This document shows positions 12,983-24,222 of a DNA stretch of 64,000 nucleotides, in pieces. The position numbers and the translations under genes are program-made. The notes beneath the pieces were generated by a model. That model saw nothing but the letters and a program-made list of their open reading frames with translations, was not told the origin of the DNA and did no database searches. Source of the stretch: Benincasa hispida (Eukaryota; Streptophyta; Magnoliopsida; Cucurbitales; Cucurbitaceae). Location: assembly GCF_009727055.1 (NCBI RefSeq), contig NC_052352.1, positions 23,721,512 through 23,785,511 of the forward strand. Direction: 5' to 3'. The first letter of the stretch is position 1. Every line of letters starts with the position of its first letter.

Positions 12983-13198
12983 TCCTAAAGGGAAGTAAGG
13001 TGTACAATAAACTAGTACAAAACAATGAACTAGGGCATAAAAGCCCAGTACAAGAAAATCTCCCAGTTGCCCTAGTCCAACTGCGGGCGATCCTATAGAC
13101 CCATGCTCCATAGGTGACTCTCAAACACTGTAGCCATGAGAGCCTTCGTAAACAGGTCAGCAACATTAAAATGGCCTGGGTTAGACTAATACCTACTG
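12983..13198 (-). pseudogene. E2 RNase H tail joined to RT tail
   Basis: Minus-strand frame: VSRY, a stop, SNPGHFNVADLFTKALMATVFES, then HLWSMGL and a stop. ADLFTKAL is the end of copia RNase H. The preceding SRYQSNPG belongs to the end of RT. The roughly 140 residues normally between them, with the RNase H catalytic acidic residues, are missing. The same fusion occurs in E5 near 49195-49215. The family-D LTR has inserted just upstream, at 13204. Confidence 0.8.
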
Positions 13199-13203
13199 AT
13201 TAT

Positions 13204-15003
13204 TGTTGACTCAAGAGGTATGTATGATATTAAATGCTCAAAATGATGCGATACTACTTCTATTTATGCATCAATTAGGAGTATTCATGTAGTATGCTCT
13301 GCGTTGTCACAAGTTTCCTTACGATGGAGCCAAGTGTAATTCCACCGCAAGTTTCTCAATATGATCCGAGGTCGAACACGGGGAACTGGGTTTCGGTTAT
13401 TGCAGTATGTTCATGGTATATGCGACCAGGTTTTCAATTCTTTATAAAAGGGTTTGTACATGTATGTAAATTGCGGTAAAATAAAGGAAAGCAGTAAAGA
13501 TGCGATAAAACATAAAAATACAATAAACCTAAGCTAGATGTTACAAGATACAGACTTCATGTACAAGATGCTAGGATTAAGGCTGGCTGTGAAGATTGTG
13601 CAAAGATGTGGGATATGGCGACAAGTCTTATGAACAGAATAGAAAGAGAAAGATAAGTATTATAAACAACGCAAGTTCTTAATTGGATTGAAGGTAAAAA
13701 AAATACTGTTCCGCCCTTCTCTTGGCGTACACCTCTCAGTGATCGGCCATGTTCCCCATATGTCTGTGGTGAAACAGAGTCTAACGTAATGAACGCAAGG
13801 TTGCTTCCATGTCTGGAAGTACTACTCGCTTTAACTAACACACTCTTCTGACTCTCTCTCGATAGATCAGAATGACATCTTCACTTCTACTCTCACAGGT
13901 GAAGATGTCGTCTAGCATGCTTTAGCTAAACGTATTTTATAACTTTAATATAGATTAAGTTCTTGATGATTCATATTGCTCATCCGGAGATTAAGAAAAC
14001 ATCATGAAGAAAGTGACTAACGGGTGAATGGAAATAAATAGAAAATGGTAGATGGAATCTATCAAAACATTTAATATTTCTACTAAGCGTTTGATACATG
14101 ATTTGTGAATAAAGAGGTAAAGAAAATATGAAATATAATGAAAGAGAGATAGAACAAATACAAACAAGTGCCAACGTCTTGGCACAGAATCGATGGAGAT
14201 CTGCTTGTCAGATCGGATGGTTTCGATGGCAAAAAGAGCTTCCCTCTCAGGCTTGCTCTACCGGTAGCAGGGATCTCTGCATAGAGCTTCGATCGGGTGT
14301 ATGGTAGGTCGGATCTGAGATTCACCTTTCAGCCTTATCTCGTTCTCTTCTCGGATTTCTTCTCTTCAGCACTCAGCTCAGCCTTTTCTCTCTAAAATCT
14401 TACAGCACTTAGCCCCGTATCCAGTAACATACTTTTCTTTGAAATCAATGGGGTATTTATAGGAGTAGATCCTTGACTCTGGCCTTATGGTCCCCACTTG
14501 ATGGTTATGGTAATTCCGCAGATGGAGGGATATTATTCCTTCTGTTATGGAATCAGACCATCAATTCTGCACAATCGTTAGTTGTACACGTGTCGCAATC
14601 CTCCGCTCTCGTGTTGCTCAATTTCATCTTTCGATCGTAGGTCCGCATGCAGTGTTTGTTTTCATTACCGCATGCGTTCGAAGCATAGCTCTGGATCGAC
14701 TGTCGCCTTGCGTCGTCACTTTGGTAATCGTCTCTTTATGGTTGATCGACGGGCGCAATTGTGACATAGATATGTTGATTAGTTTCTCATGAGCCTTGAG
14801 CGCAAGCGGTGATTTGGTCTCCTGCAAAACAGAGTAAAGTTTGGCTTGTCTTCCATCTTTTTCGCGTTAATGGGTGTAATCACAAACATTTATAATTATT
14901 GTCATATAGGCTAATTTTCTTACAATTGGCTCATAATTACTAACTTTTAGCAACAATATCTAGATAAGGTGGCATAAATAAATTGTATTTCTACAAGTTA
15001 TCA
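13204..15003 (-). mobile_element. Solo LTR, family D (D1), in E2
   Basis: On the minus strand it begins TGATAACTTGTAG at 15003 and ends at 13204 in ...GAGTCAACA, giving 1800 bases with TG/CA ends. It is flanked by ATTAT (13199-13203) and ACTAT (15004-15008), a 5-base target duplication with one mismatch. E5 has the uninterrupted site near 49215-49235. Inside are a GGTCGAACACGGGGA block and a TATA-like TATTTATAGG. The internal words resemble gypsy-type LTRs. No protein is encoded. Confidence 0.8.
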
Positions 15004-15008
15004 ACTAT

Positions 15009-15707
15009 GCCCACAGCGTAGCAGATGTCTGGACGAGTACAGAGAATCGCGTACATCAAACTGCCAATGGTAGATGCATATAAGACCCATCTCAACTCCT
15101 CAACCTCTTGAGGCATCTTAGGACACATGTCCTTAGACAAAGTGACTTCATGCCTAAACGACAATAGGCCCCTCTTGGAGCATTGAGTACTTGAGCAACA
15201 TCTTGTCAATGTATGATGCCTGAGACCGTGCTAGCACTTTGTTCTTACGATCCCGAAAGATCTGTATAACTAGAACAAACTAAGCCTCCCCTAAATCTTT
15301 CATTTGGAATTGGGTCGCTAGCGAGTTCCTAACTGCAGTCAGTAGACCTACATCATTCCTAATGAGTAGGATATCGTCTACGTACAATACTAAGAAGACT
15401 ACTGAAGCGTTGATGATCTTCTTGTAAACACAAGGTTCATCAATATTTTGGTCAAAGCCATACGACTTGATCACAGTATCAAACCGTATGTTCCAAGATC
15501 GAGATGCCTGTTTTAGTCCATAAATGGACCAATCCCGTTTGTAAACCTTTTTCTCTTGACCTTGGGCTATGAATCCTTCGAGTTGCACCATGTAAATGGT
15601 CTCCTCAAGATTTCTATTCAGAAAGGTCGTCTTGACATCCATTTGCCAGATCTCATAATTATAATAAGTTGCAATGGACAGGAGGATGCATATCGACTTT
15701 AACATGG
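15009..15707 (-). pseudogene. E2 reverse transcriptase fragment
   Basis: The RT frame reads, from 15707: MLKSICILLSIA, then YEIWQMDVKTTFLNRNLEE, GLKQASRSWNIRFD, LVLYVDDILLI, QFQMKDLGEA, and after a frameshift LRWVLYASTIGSLMY and TRPDICYAVGIV. The catalytic YVDD is intact at 15373-15384. The N-terminal RT segment (KARLV...ETFSPV) is missing because the A3 LTR fragment replaces it. It would have synthesised cDNA in the particle. Stops and shifts separate the two ORF pieces 15280-15707 and 14991-15209. Confidence 0.88.
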
Positions 15708-16003
15708 AGGTCGTTCGTGGTGTTCGGGGTGTTTGACTTTGTTGTGATCGTGTTGTGTAGCAGTCGTCGTGTACAAGCATTCGTGTGTTGTTGTGTTGCT
15801 GTGATCGAGCATTCATGATCGAGGGATATTGAAGATGAGTCTTCAAAGGTATGTTAATTCCTTCCCTTGATCGTGTAGTAAAGCATGCTGTAATTTCTGT
15901 TTTGCGCATAGCCTATTGTTTCCGTTTGTAATTGTAATTGTGTATGTTCATATATGATTGAAATTTAGAAAGATCCTTCCGCTGCTCATGGAAATCCTCG
16001 TGA
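15708..16003 (+). repeat. Family-A LTR 3' fragment (A3) in E2
   Basis: This plus-strand piece matches the last 300 bases or so of family-A LTRs, including TTCAAAGGTATG...CTTGATCGTGTA and GAAAGATCCTTCC. It lacks both true termini. It replaces the E2 sequence between the RT N-terminus and the integrase core, so its insertion or a later recombination deleted about 1 kb of pol. Confidence 0.7.
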
Positions 16004-16700
16004 CTGATTTCTTTCATTTTCAACTTCAGCCTTATACTCTTTAAACTTTTCAAAAGATTCAGACTTATGTTGCATTAAATAAACGTACCCATATCTTGAA
16101 TAATCATCAGTAAAAGTGATGAAGTATTCATAACCTCCCCTAGCTTTTACATTCATCAGACCAAAGAGGTCTGAATGTATTAGCTCTAGAAGTTCTTTGG
16201 TCTTCTGACCTTTTCCAGCAAAAGGTCTCTTAGTCATCTTACCTTCAAGGCATGATTCATACACAAGTAATGAATTTTCTTCTAACTCACTTAGAAGTCC
16301 ATTCTTCACCAACCTCTCAATCTTATTGAGATTGATGTGTCCTAGTCTTAGGTGCCAAAGTTGGGCATTTTCCTTAGGAGAAATTTAAAGTCTTTTATGT
16401 TGAGTTACTGTAATTTTAAACATCTTTGTGTTATGGAGGCCATTTGTTGCTAACAGTCTTAGCACATACAAATTATTTTCTAGTTTTGCAGATCAAATAT
16501 CAACATCATTCTTAGCAATAAACACTTTATTGAAAGAAAAGTTGATATTATAATATTGTTCTAACAAGCACTTTGCAGAAACTAAGTTCCTTTTTAATTC
16601 AGGAATTACAAATACATCTTTTAAAATAAGAAATTTGTTCTGTAAAGTCAACCAGAGACCTCCCACTGCCACAGTTGAGACGACGTGCCCAATATCTCAC
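16004..16700 (-). pseudogene. E2 integrase N-terminal fragment
   Basis: The best frame (16312-16010) reads MVKNGLLSELEENSLL, CLEGKMTKRPFAGKG, LIHSDLFGLMNV, GGYEYFITFTDDYSRYGYVY and FKEYKAEVENE. Upstream (16313-16400) lie the zinc-finger residues WHLRLGHINLNKIERL in broken frame. The first catalytic Asp (HSD) is kept, but the usual CGPM reads FGLM. The rest of the DDE core (DRGGEF...NGVAER) is absent, lost at the A3 junction. The region to about 16700 is degenerate pre-integrase sequence with several stops. Confidence 0.82.
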
Positions 16701-17697
16701 CAGCATCTAGTTGCCACCAGGAACTAATTCCCTAAAATGAAGAACAAACATGGTTAATGGCCCAAAGTCAATAATCTAGGCAAAATCATCATTTTTCACT
16801 AAACAGGTTTCTAATATAAACAAATCATATTTACCTTGTTTGACCTTTTTCTTTTCTGCCAAATATCTGGGGCAATTCCTCTTCCAGTGCTCATCTTGGT
16901 TATAGTGGAAACATTTTCCTTTGTCAGCCTTGATGGGTTGTCTACCCCCTATTTGCAGCAACTACTAAGTTAGCAGCCTTCTCTTTTCCATCCTTCCTCT
17001 TCTTCTACTTTTTGGTGCCAGAGGAAGAAGGTATAAACTTCGTTCCAGAGGTCGAACCTTTGTGGAAAATTTTAGAAGATGAAGCACATTTGTTTTACCC
17101 TTCTTCTCCTTGCTTTTCAATTGGAAGGTTTGTAGCTCGTTGAGCAGGGTAGTCAGGTTGTAGTCAATCTTGTTCAAAATTTCATTGCTATGAAAATGTA
17201 GGAAATTTTTAGGTAAAGATTCTAGTATTATGCTAACTTGGTTGGTTTTATCAATGCTTGACTCGTTCATCTCCGCCACGTTAAAGTGGATCATCATGTT
17301 GAGAACATGTTCTTGAACAGATATCCCCTCTTACATACGAGCATTGAAGATGTTCTTGAGAGCGTCATGACTAAGTTGTGCAGACGGTTGTCTGAACATT
17401 CCCCTTAGGGACTCCATGATCTCACATGTTGTGAGCATCGGCTCATGCTTCTTGGCCAAGACTTCATTAAGTCTCATCAAGATATACACTCAGGCTTTTT
17501 CATTTTTCCTTGTCCAACGCTCATATGCTTCCCAAGCATTTCGAGGAGCATTGGCAGGTGGAAGGGCAGGACATTCCTCCATCAGGACAAAGCGAAGATC
17601 ATCGATGATCAGAATAATATTGATTGTGTTTTTCCAACTAGCATAATTTTCTCCTGTTAACTTATCGGCGACTAGTAAACTTAAAATAGCGGTAGCC
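16701..17697 (-). pseudogene. E2 gag and protease-proximal remnant
   Basis: Gag starts at the ATG at 17697 in the frame MATAILSLLVADKLTGENYASW, ending near ERWTRKNEKA. It continues in shifted frames through MMIHFNVAEMNESSIDKTNQVSIIL and a Lys-rich stretch, then the zinc knuckle CFHYNQDEHWKRNC. The second cysteine of the CX2CX4HX4C knuckle is Tyr (codon at 16902-16904), which would abolish zinc binding. E5 has the intact CFHCNQDGHWKRNC. The DSGAT protease motif expected next is not readable. Related copies are at 51589-52679 and 59977-60385. Confidence 0.82.
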
Positions 17698-18019
17698 ATT
17701 ATAATGAAATTGTTGAAAAAGAACAAACTATTTTAGTCTACTTGTATTAAACCACTTTAAGAAAACCAATCAGTTGTTAGCAAAATAGTCTAGTGTACCC
17801 TAAGTGACATCTATTTTGCAATGATGTTTTAGTAAGGTGATGACTTAAAATGTATCTTATACTAAGTACAATTATTCACACTACTCATAGATAGATGCAA
17901 TACAAGTTTACAAGTCATAAACTTGATGACTTGTAAGGATGTAGATGGAGTGTGGATGCTTGATGATGTGCTACAAGCTCATGTTGCCATAAACTTGTAA
18001 CGCAAAATTTAATGTTAGT

Positions 18020-19825
18020 TGTTGCTCATGCACACTTTATGCGATACTACTTCTAGATATATGCGTTGTTAACTATATGCTTGTAGTATGCTATGGAGTA
18101 ATGCGTTGTCACAAGTTTCCTTGCGCTAAAACCAAGTATAATTCCAACGCAAGTTTCTCAGAGTAATCTGAGGTCGAACACAGGGATTGTTGTTGTTAAT
18201 GTGTTACATTTGTGATATATGCGACCAATTTTTACAATTAATAAAGTTTGTGTGTTTGTACAGGAAAATAAATTGCGGTAAAGTAAAATTGTGCAAATAA
18301 ACTAAAGTTGCATTAATAAAATAAATTGCGATGAAAATAAACCTAAACTAACGTGATGCAAGATACAAGATACATGATATACATGATGCTGAGTTCGAGA
18401 CTGACTGTGAAGTTTATACAAATGATCGTGGTATGAAATGGCAAGTCTTTATGGATGAATCGAAGGAATTAGTACAAACGTCGCAAGTTTGCTAATTGCG
18501 TTAAAGATGTAACTAAGGTTCTATTTTCCCTTGGCATACACCTCTCGGTGATCGGCCGCGTTCCCATATCTCTATGGTGAAACAGGGATGAACGTGGTGA
18601 ATGCAAGGTTGCTTCCATCTCTAGAAGTACTTCTTGCTTTAGTTAACGCATTCTTCCAACCCTCTCTCGATAGGCGAAATGACATCTTCACTTCTCTCTC
18701 ACAGGTGAAGATGTCGTCTAGCATGTCTTAGCTAAACATAATTATTTCCTTAACCCAATTAATTTACTTGCTCAATTATTGCTAATTATCCAAGGGATTA
18801 AGAAAACATTGTGGAGAAAGTGAAATATGGATGAACGGAAATAAGCAAAGAGATAGAGATAGAAATGATCATAACATTTAATTATAGAATTAAGCATCTG
18901 ATACATGGTGTGAATGATAGACTAAGAAGATGAGTACAAGTGATGAAAAGAGATAGAAACAAATACAGAAGAGTGTCAACATCTTGACACAGATCTAGAT
19001 GGTGGTTTTGCTTGCCGGCGTGTGGAATGGATGAAGAGAAGAGCTTCCCTCTCAAGTTTGCTCCACTGGTAGAAGTGACCTTCGTACAGAGTTTCAACGG
19101 AGGGGATCGGCAGGATTCTTTGCCCGGAGACTCACCTCTCGACCTTGTCTCTTAATTCTTCCTGGATCTACTCTGATTAGTCGCTCAACCAGTCTCTCCC
19201 TCATATCAGTATATACACTTTTCTCTGTATTCAAGCATATATTTTTTCAGTGGAATGGCCAGAGCTATTTATAGCCTAAGCTTTGACTCTCTGACTTGTG
19301 ATCCCCACTTTATTGTTATGGCAGCTCCTGAAATGGTGGAGTAAATATTCCTTCTATTACGCAATTAATCCCGTCAGAAATGCACAACGTTCAGCTGTAC
19401 ACGCGTCAGAATCCTCCGCAATTGCGTTGCACTTCATTTCTTCGATCGTTTGCCCGCATGCGGTGTCGTTTTTTATTATCGCATGCGGTTGAGATTGCGT
19501 TGATCGCTTAGCTCTTGATCGATTGTCGCATATGCCGTCATTGCGTTCATCGTCTATTCATTTCTGAATGATGGGCGCAATGCAACGTAGATACGTTGTT
19601 CAGCTTATCTTGAGCCATGAACACATGTGGTGACTTGATTTCCTCCAAAACAGACTTGAAATATTCCTTTCTACCATCGCAATGGTGTCAATGGGTGTAT
19701 TGAAGACAATTTATAATTCTCGCATTTCTTAGCTAATTTCTATACAATTGACGCAACTTTTCTTCCTTTTGGCCGCAATATCTAAATAAAACAGTATAAA
19801 TAACTTGTATTTCTACAAGTTATCA
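18020..19825 (-). mobile_element. Solo LTR, family D (D2), in E2 leader
   Basis: Second copy of family D: minus-strand start TGATAACTTGTAG at 19825, ending at TGTTGCTCATG on the plus strand at 18020, about 1806 bases. It shares with D1 the GCGATACTACTTCTA, GGTCGAACACAGGGA and CTCTCACAGGTGAAGATG blocks. I see no matching 5-base target duplication, and the left boundary may lie further left. Confidence 0.72.
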
Positions 19826-19984
19826 TGAGGCAGGACAAAAGTCATCGTAGGGTGATCAAGTGCCCTTTCACTAAAATGAGACATTTTCAACCATTAGGCA
19901 GAAACAACTCCTTGTCACTGTAACTAATAGTCACCATTGTTCGATCCAGAATTTATTAACATCCTTAATTTAGGTTCTAGTGTT

Positions 19985-22140
19985 TGATGACATGCAGAAA
20001 TACATGTCATCTTAGGCCCTTTACTTAGAATTATGAAGATTGTCAGGCAGAATATGCGGCAATCATGATAGGAATTCACAAGAAAGTGAGCTTTCATCGA
20101 TCAGTATGATGAATCTCAGCTAACCCGTTACTTTGCATTAATTATGCGTTCAATATTCTATTTTTGTAGCCAATACAGGAAATGGACGCAAATGTGGAAA
20201 CCGAACCACCGCATAGACGACCGCATGCGGAGAAACACTCCATCGCAAAGGCAAACGTGTCAATCAATGCATAGATGTTGCGGTAATCAGCCGTATGCGT
20301 CCATCGCATGGGAGTTACGCTGGTCAAGCGATTGCGGTCATCGTGTAGAGTTGCGGTATTAAGCGAATGCGCTCATTAAATGATTGCGGCTACGCGACAA
20401 CAGAAACTAAAGGATCAACGAAAGGTAGGTGGAATAAACGCATCAACACATCTACCTCGAGCAAATCCAAAAGTTGATGTTGACATTTCACCTACCACGC
20501 TGTTGGTGGCAGAGGTTCAGAAATACTAGCGCGCTGAACGTCAGACTCAGAGTAGTCCAATTAATACTGTTGGCAACTCAAGCTCTATAAATAGAAGCCG
20601 ATGAGCAGAAATTCAAGTTATCCAAGGTTTTCGCCTGAGGTTCGCCCAGGGCGGATCCTTGCGATCCAGACAAACGCGTGAGAAGATGGCTGAGAGTTCT
20701 TCACCTCCTTCATCCATTCTAAGTGACAACCAAAGCCTTCAGCTGGAGCTAGATCTCGAGAGAGTCAGATCCTCCGCCCATCCATGGCACCACCGACAGC
20801 CTTGACGCACATCCGCTGGGAGTAAAGCTTTGCTTCCAGCCGGTCATTTCTTTTTTCTTTCTTTTCCTATATTGTATTGTATGAAATTTTGTGACTAAGG
20901 AATTAATAGAACTTGTTTTCAATGCACTTCTCTGTTTCCTTCAACTCCATCTCCATCTTCTTTGCTCAGCATCTTTACTTTCATTGCAACACTTAGTGGG
21001 AGTGCTTGTGTATTGCATACTTAGTCATATGGATTAGGAATATGAAGTATGTAGCAACCCACTGAGATGTGTGCATTGCGCGAGTATGTGGGTAATCTTA
21101 TTTGCTTAGTGTGAAGCTGCTGCAATACCTGTATATAGGCTAACGCATTGCTTGTCTATGAGTAAATTCGGCAACAATCAACTGCCCGGGAGGGTAAGTG
21201 GTTGGACACATTAAGCAATGTATGTGTTGTTCACTAGGGATAGTAACAATCTTGCGTCAACCAAGTTCATGCAATTATCTTGTAGTATGTATGCTTCATT
21301 CGTCCATTAGGGATACTCGAGAGAGTAGTCTAAGGATAGGATCTAGGCTTGGGAAGGTCATGTCAGAATCTAGGCTTGAGAGAGTCAAATTAGAACACAT
21401 AATACAAGAGATAGGAGCTTAGGAATAAGCACTGTTTGCTATTAAACCATCGCATGCATCCTAGAGATAGGATATGATTGAGTGCGGTCACCGCAGCGTT
21501 TTGTGCATTTTGCATCATTGCATAGGAAAAGAGTAGTGACTTAGGAATAAGCTCTATGGACACTTTTGCATTCAACACATGCGTCCTAGACTTAGGAGCA
21601 CAACATTTCCATTGGAAAATGATTTGTTGTGCATGAGTATAGCATGATCGTATTGGCTTCCATTGACTAGGGTTGCCCTTGTAGTCACTCTTAAGGGTTG
21701 TAATGAGAACATCTCCACATTTTATCTATTTTTCCATACATTTATTTCAAGTCAAGGTTTGTCGTATCTCTACCTTCCATGCATATTCTCATTGCGTTGT
21801 CTATTAGATAGGAGTAGAAGTAGGATTAACTTAGCAACATCCCTTCCATTCTTTTATTTAAACCGCCGCATACACATCACCGCAAACATATAGCTACAAG
21901 TCCCTGCGTTCGACCTCGGATTACCCGAGAAACTTGCGTTTGTGTTATAATTGACGTGAGCACAAGGAAACTTGTGGCAGGACGCATGGTCATCACATAC
22001 ATTCGTTAATGCATTATCAGTCCAATACATGACCATCGACGCATGACTATCAACGCATATCTTAGGAACATGCATCGCATACCGCGTCCATGGGATTTTG
22101 GTTGTCGAGTAAAATTGACCTCCTAATTTCCTGCGCATCA
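19985..22140 (+). mobile_element. Solo LTR, family B, in E2 leader
   Basis: It starts TGATGACATGCAG and ends GCGCATCA, giving 2156 bases. It is flanked by a perfect 5-base duplication GTGTT (19980-19984 and 22141-22145). It contains TATAAATAGAAG near 20586, a TCCCTGCGTTCGACC block near 21901 and the tail TTGTCGAGTAAAATTGAC. It is the same family as the LTRs of the element at 53737-59431. A solo LTR forms when the two LTRs of an element recombine. Confidence 0.88.
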
Positions 22141-23079
22141 GTGTTCCGCCCCAATGAGCCAACCGTAGGGAAAAACCAATTGGGACATGAAACTAAGCAA
22201 CATTATCCATTTCTGGAAACCAAATAAAGCGTCATGCAATACAACCATCCTTTAGGGGGACACCCATGGTGCCGAGGGATGTGTTTTCACTCGTCCCGCT
22301 CCCACTTACTATAAACATTCTCTCCATTCACCTTGATATTGACCTACCCAAATGCCACCTATAGGGGGATACCCATGGTACCTCAAGGCCGAGAGTAGAT
22401 TTCACGATGTGAACTTTTAGGGAGAAATGTGTAGAGGCAAAATGAAGTATCATATACCTCATTTTCCTCCCACTGAGTGTTCTACCTAGGGTTAATTAAC
22501 TTAGGAAAAATCCGGCTACTGATTTTATCTAATTGTTTGTTTAATTTGCTAAAAAACAACTCTTGTCTTTGATGATTAAACAATTTTGATTGAAGTCTCA
22601 TTAAACTCTTTAATGGACTTTCATCAAACTTGCATGCATGTAACAAATCTATCTAATTCACCTTTCCCATGTAGGGGTGCGACGTTTTCATCAACTTAAG
22701 TACTCCAATCTAGCCAGAACCCCCCTTAGACAAAAGGTCCTTTATAGATACATTTGTTACATATTTAATCTTTTATTAAGAATCAATTTAATCCTATTAA
22801 ACCGATTAAAATATTAAACTTAGATTTCTAATCTCATTAGAAATGTGATCTTAGGTCTATCTTAATCATATTTTAAAACAATTTTAAAAAATGATTATAG
22901 ATTTGCATGCAACTCTTTATCATTGATTTTAATTCTAATTTCATTTAATTATAACAATTATAAATAAATGAAACAATTAAAAACCAATCACTACATGTTA
23001 GACATAATTTAGTTAATTATAACATTTATAAATTAACCTAAGGTAATGTCATGCTTCATGCAATATTCATTCATTACTA

Positions 23080-23330
23080 ATATATAACAATTATATAACT
23101 AAGTAATGAATCATACTATAGCATACATTCCATACATCCATACAACTATATATTATAACATTTATAATATAAATGATGCATGGATATGTTATAATGCATG
23201 CATATATATATTATAACATTTATGCTATATGATGCATGAGCATGCTTTGTGTAATTTAAATCATGCATATTCATATATTATAACACTTATTATATAAAAT
23301 GATGCATGAACATAAATGCATAACCTATGG
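23080..23330. repeat. AT-rich imperfect repeats in E2 leader
   Basis: The block ATATATTATAACA followed by TTTAT and ATGATGCATG recurs about four times with spacings of 50-70 bases. It is non-coding, in the leader upstream of gag. Confidence 0.5.
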
Positions 23331-23554
23331 TGGATTTTAAAACTATATGATATACATTATGCCATATAATATAAAATATACATCGCATGTATATTTACTC
23401 TAATAGTTGATGGACTGGGATAGGACCTCTAAAAAGAAAAAAAAAATAAAATAAAAGGATACCTATTACAAAATTTGAATCAACTGGTTCGAAAAAGGTG
23501 AACTAGGCCTTGAACCGCTCGAATCGAACCGTCCTTCAATGAACCACCTTGCAA

Positions 23555-23895
23555 CTGATCTTGTAGCAAATGAACTATACGATGAACATTTATGCGATCT
23601 TGAAAGAAAGACTGCACGATCGCGTAGCAAACAACTATGCGACGAGCATGAAAAACTATGTGATCGTGTAGCAAGCATCCATGCGATGAGCATCTAAAGA
23701 TCTTGCGATTGTTCAACAAGCAACTATGCGATCTTATAACAAATGCCACACGATCGTGTAGCAAATTCTATACGATCGCGTAGCATTAGTTATGCAAACA
23801 TTTAGCAAATGCTACACGATCGTGTAGCAAAAACTACCTGATCGCATAGCAAGAGCTATACGATCGTTTAGCTATAGCTACACAATCTAGAACCT
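23555..23895. repeat. Array of CGATCG palindromes in E2 leader
   Basis: About 15 degenerate units of roughly 20-25 bases follow one another, with the core CTATGCGATCGTGTAGCAA. Many keep the palindrome CGATCG or ACGATCGT. Related words (CGATCGTTTAGG) cluster inside several family-A LTRs near 8690-8950, 11310-11480 and 47420-47640. It is non-coding. A role as repeated protein-binding sites is possible but untested. Confidence 0.7.
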
Positions 23896-24207
23896 CTGTT
23901 TCGTCTTCTCCGTCGAAAAAACACTCTGCAACCTTTCTCTGAAGCCTCCAGGAAATAGCACGAGCGACTTAAACTTACAAATTACAGAGTTGATTGTAAC
24001 ATTAATGTCCAAAAACACATGGGCCTTTTTAAACCAAATTTGTAAATAAAAGAAAGGCTTAAACAGAGCGTTCTATTCTGAAACATCCATCAACAATTAT
24101 ATCCACAACCATTCATCGCAAGAAACAAGATGCAGATTATAAAATCCACCAATACTGTAAAACGATTCAATAAAAGAAAGCAATTTGGAATCAGAAACCT
24201 ACAACCT

Positions 24208-24220
24208 GGCTCTGGTACCA
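24208..24220 (-). other. Primer-binding site of E2
   Basis: The minus strand reads TGGTACCAGAGCC, two bases inside the LTR end at 24223. It resembles the initiator-Met tRNA site TGGTATCAGAGC. This fixes the orientation of E2 and the CA end of family A. Confidence 0.85.
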
Positions 24221-24222
24221 AT

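Larger units (their letters stand above)
17698..24207 (-). other. Long untranslated leader of E2 with insertions
   Basis: Between the gag ATG and the primer-binding site lies a leader of about 2.5 kb once the insertions are removed. The insertions are D2 (18020-19825) and B (19985-22140). 17829-18019 is extra sequence absent from the matching leader of E5 and I cannot assign it. 19826-19984 and 22141-22500 match the E5 leader (TGAGGCAG..., CGTAGGGAA..., TTTAGGGGGACAC). No coding frame is seen. The right part carries two repeat arrays listed separately. Confidence 0.65.

Noticed and set aside
20142..20362. Overlapping ORFs near 20.2 kb (and the similar frame at 53894-54232)
   Set aside because: Both fall in the same part of family-B LTRs. 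Their coding frames are on the antisense strand and rest on repeated GCAT/GCGT words.
23555..23895. CRISPR-like array (regular short repeats)
   Set aside because: The repeats are degenerate, lack unique spacers of constant length, and lie in a plant retrotransposon leader with no cas genes.
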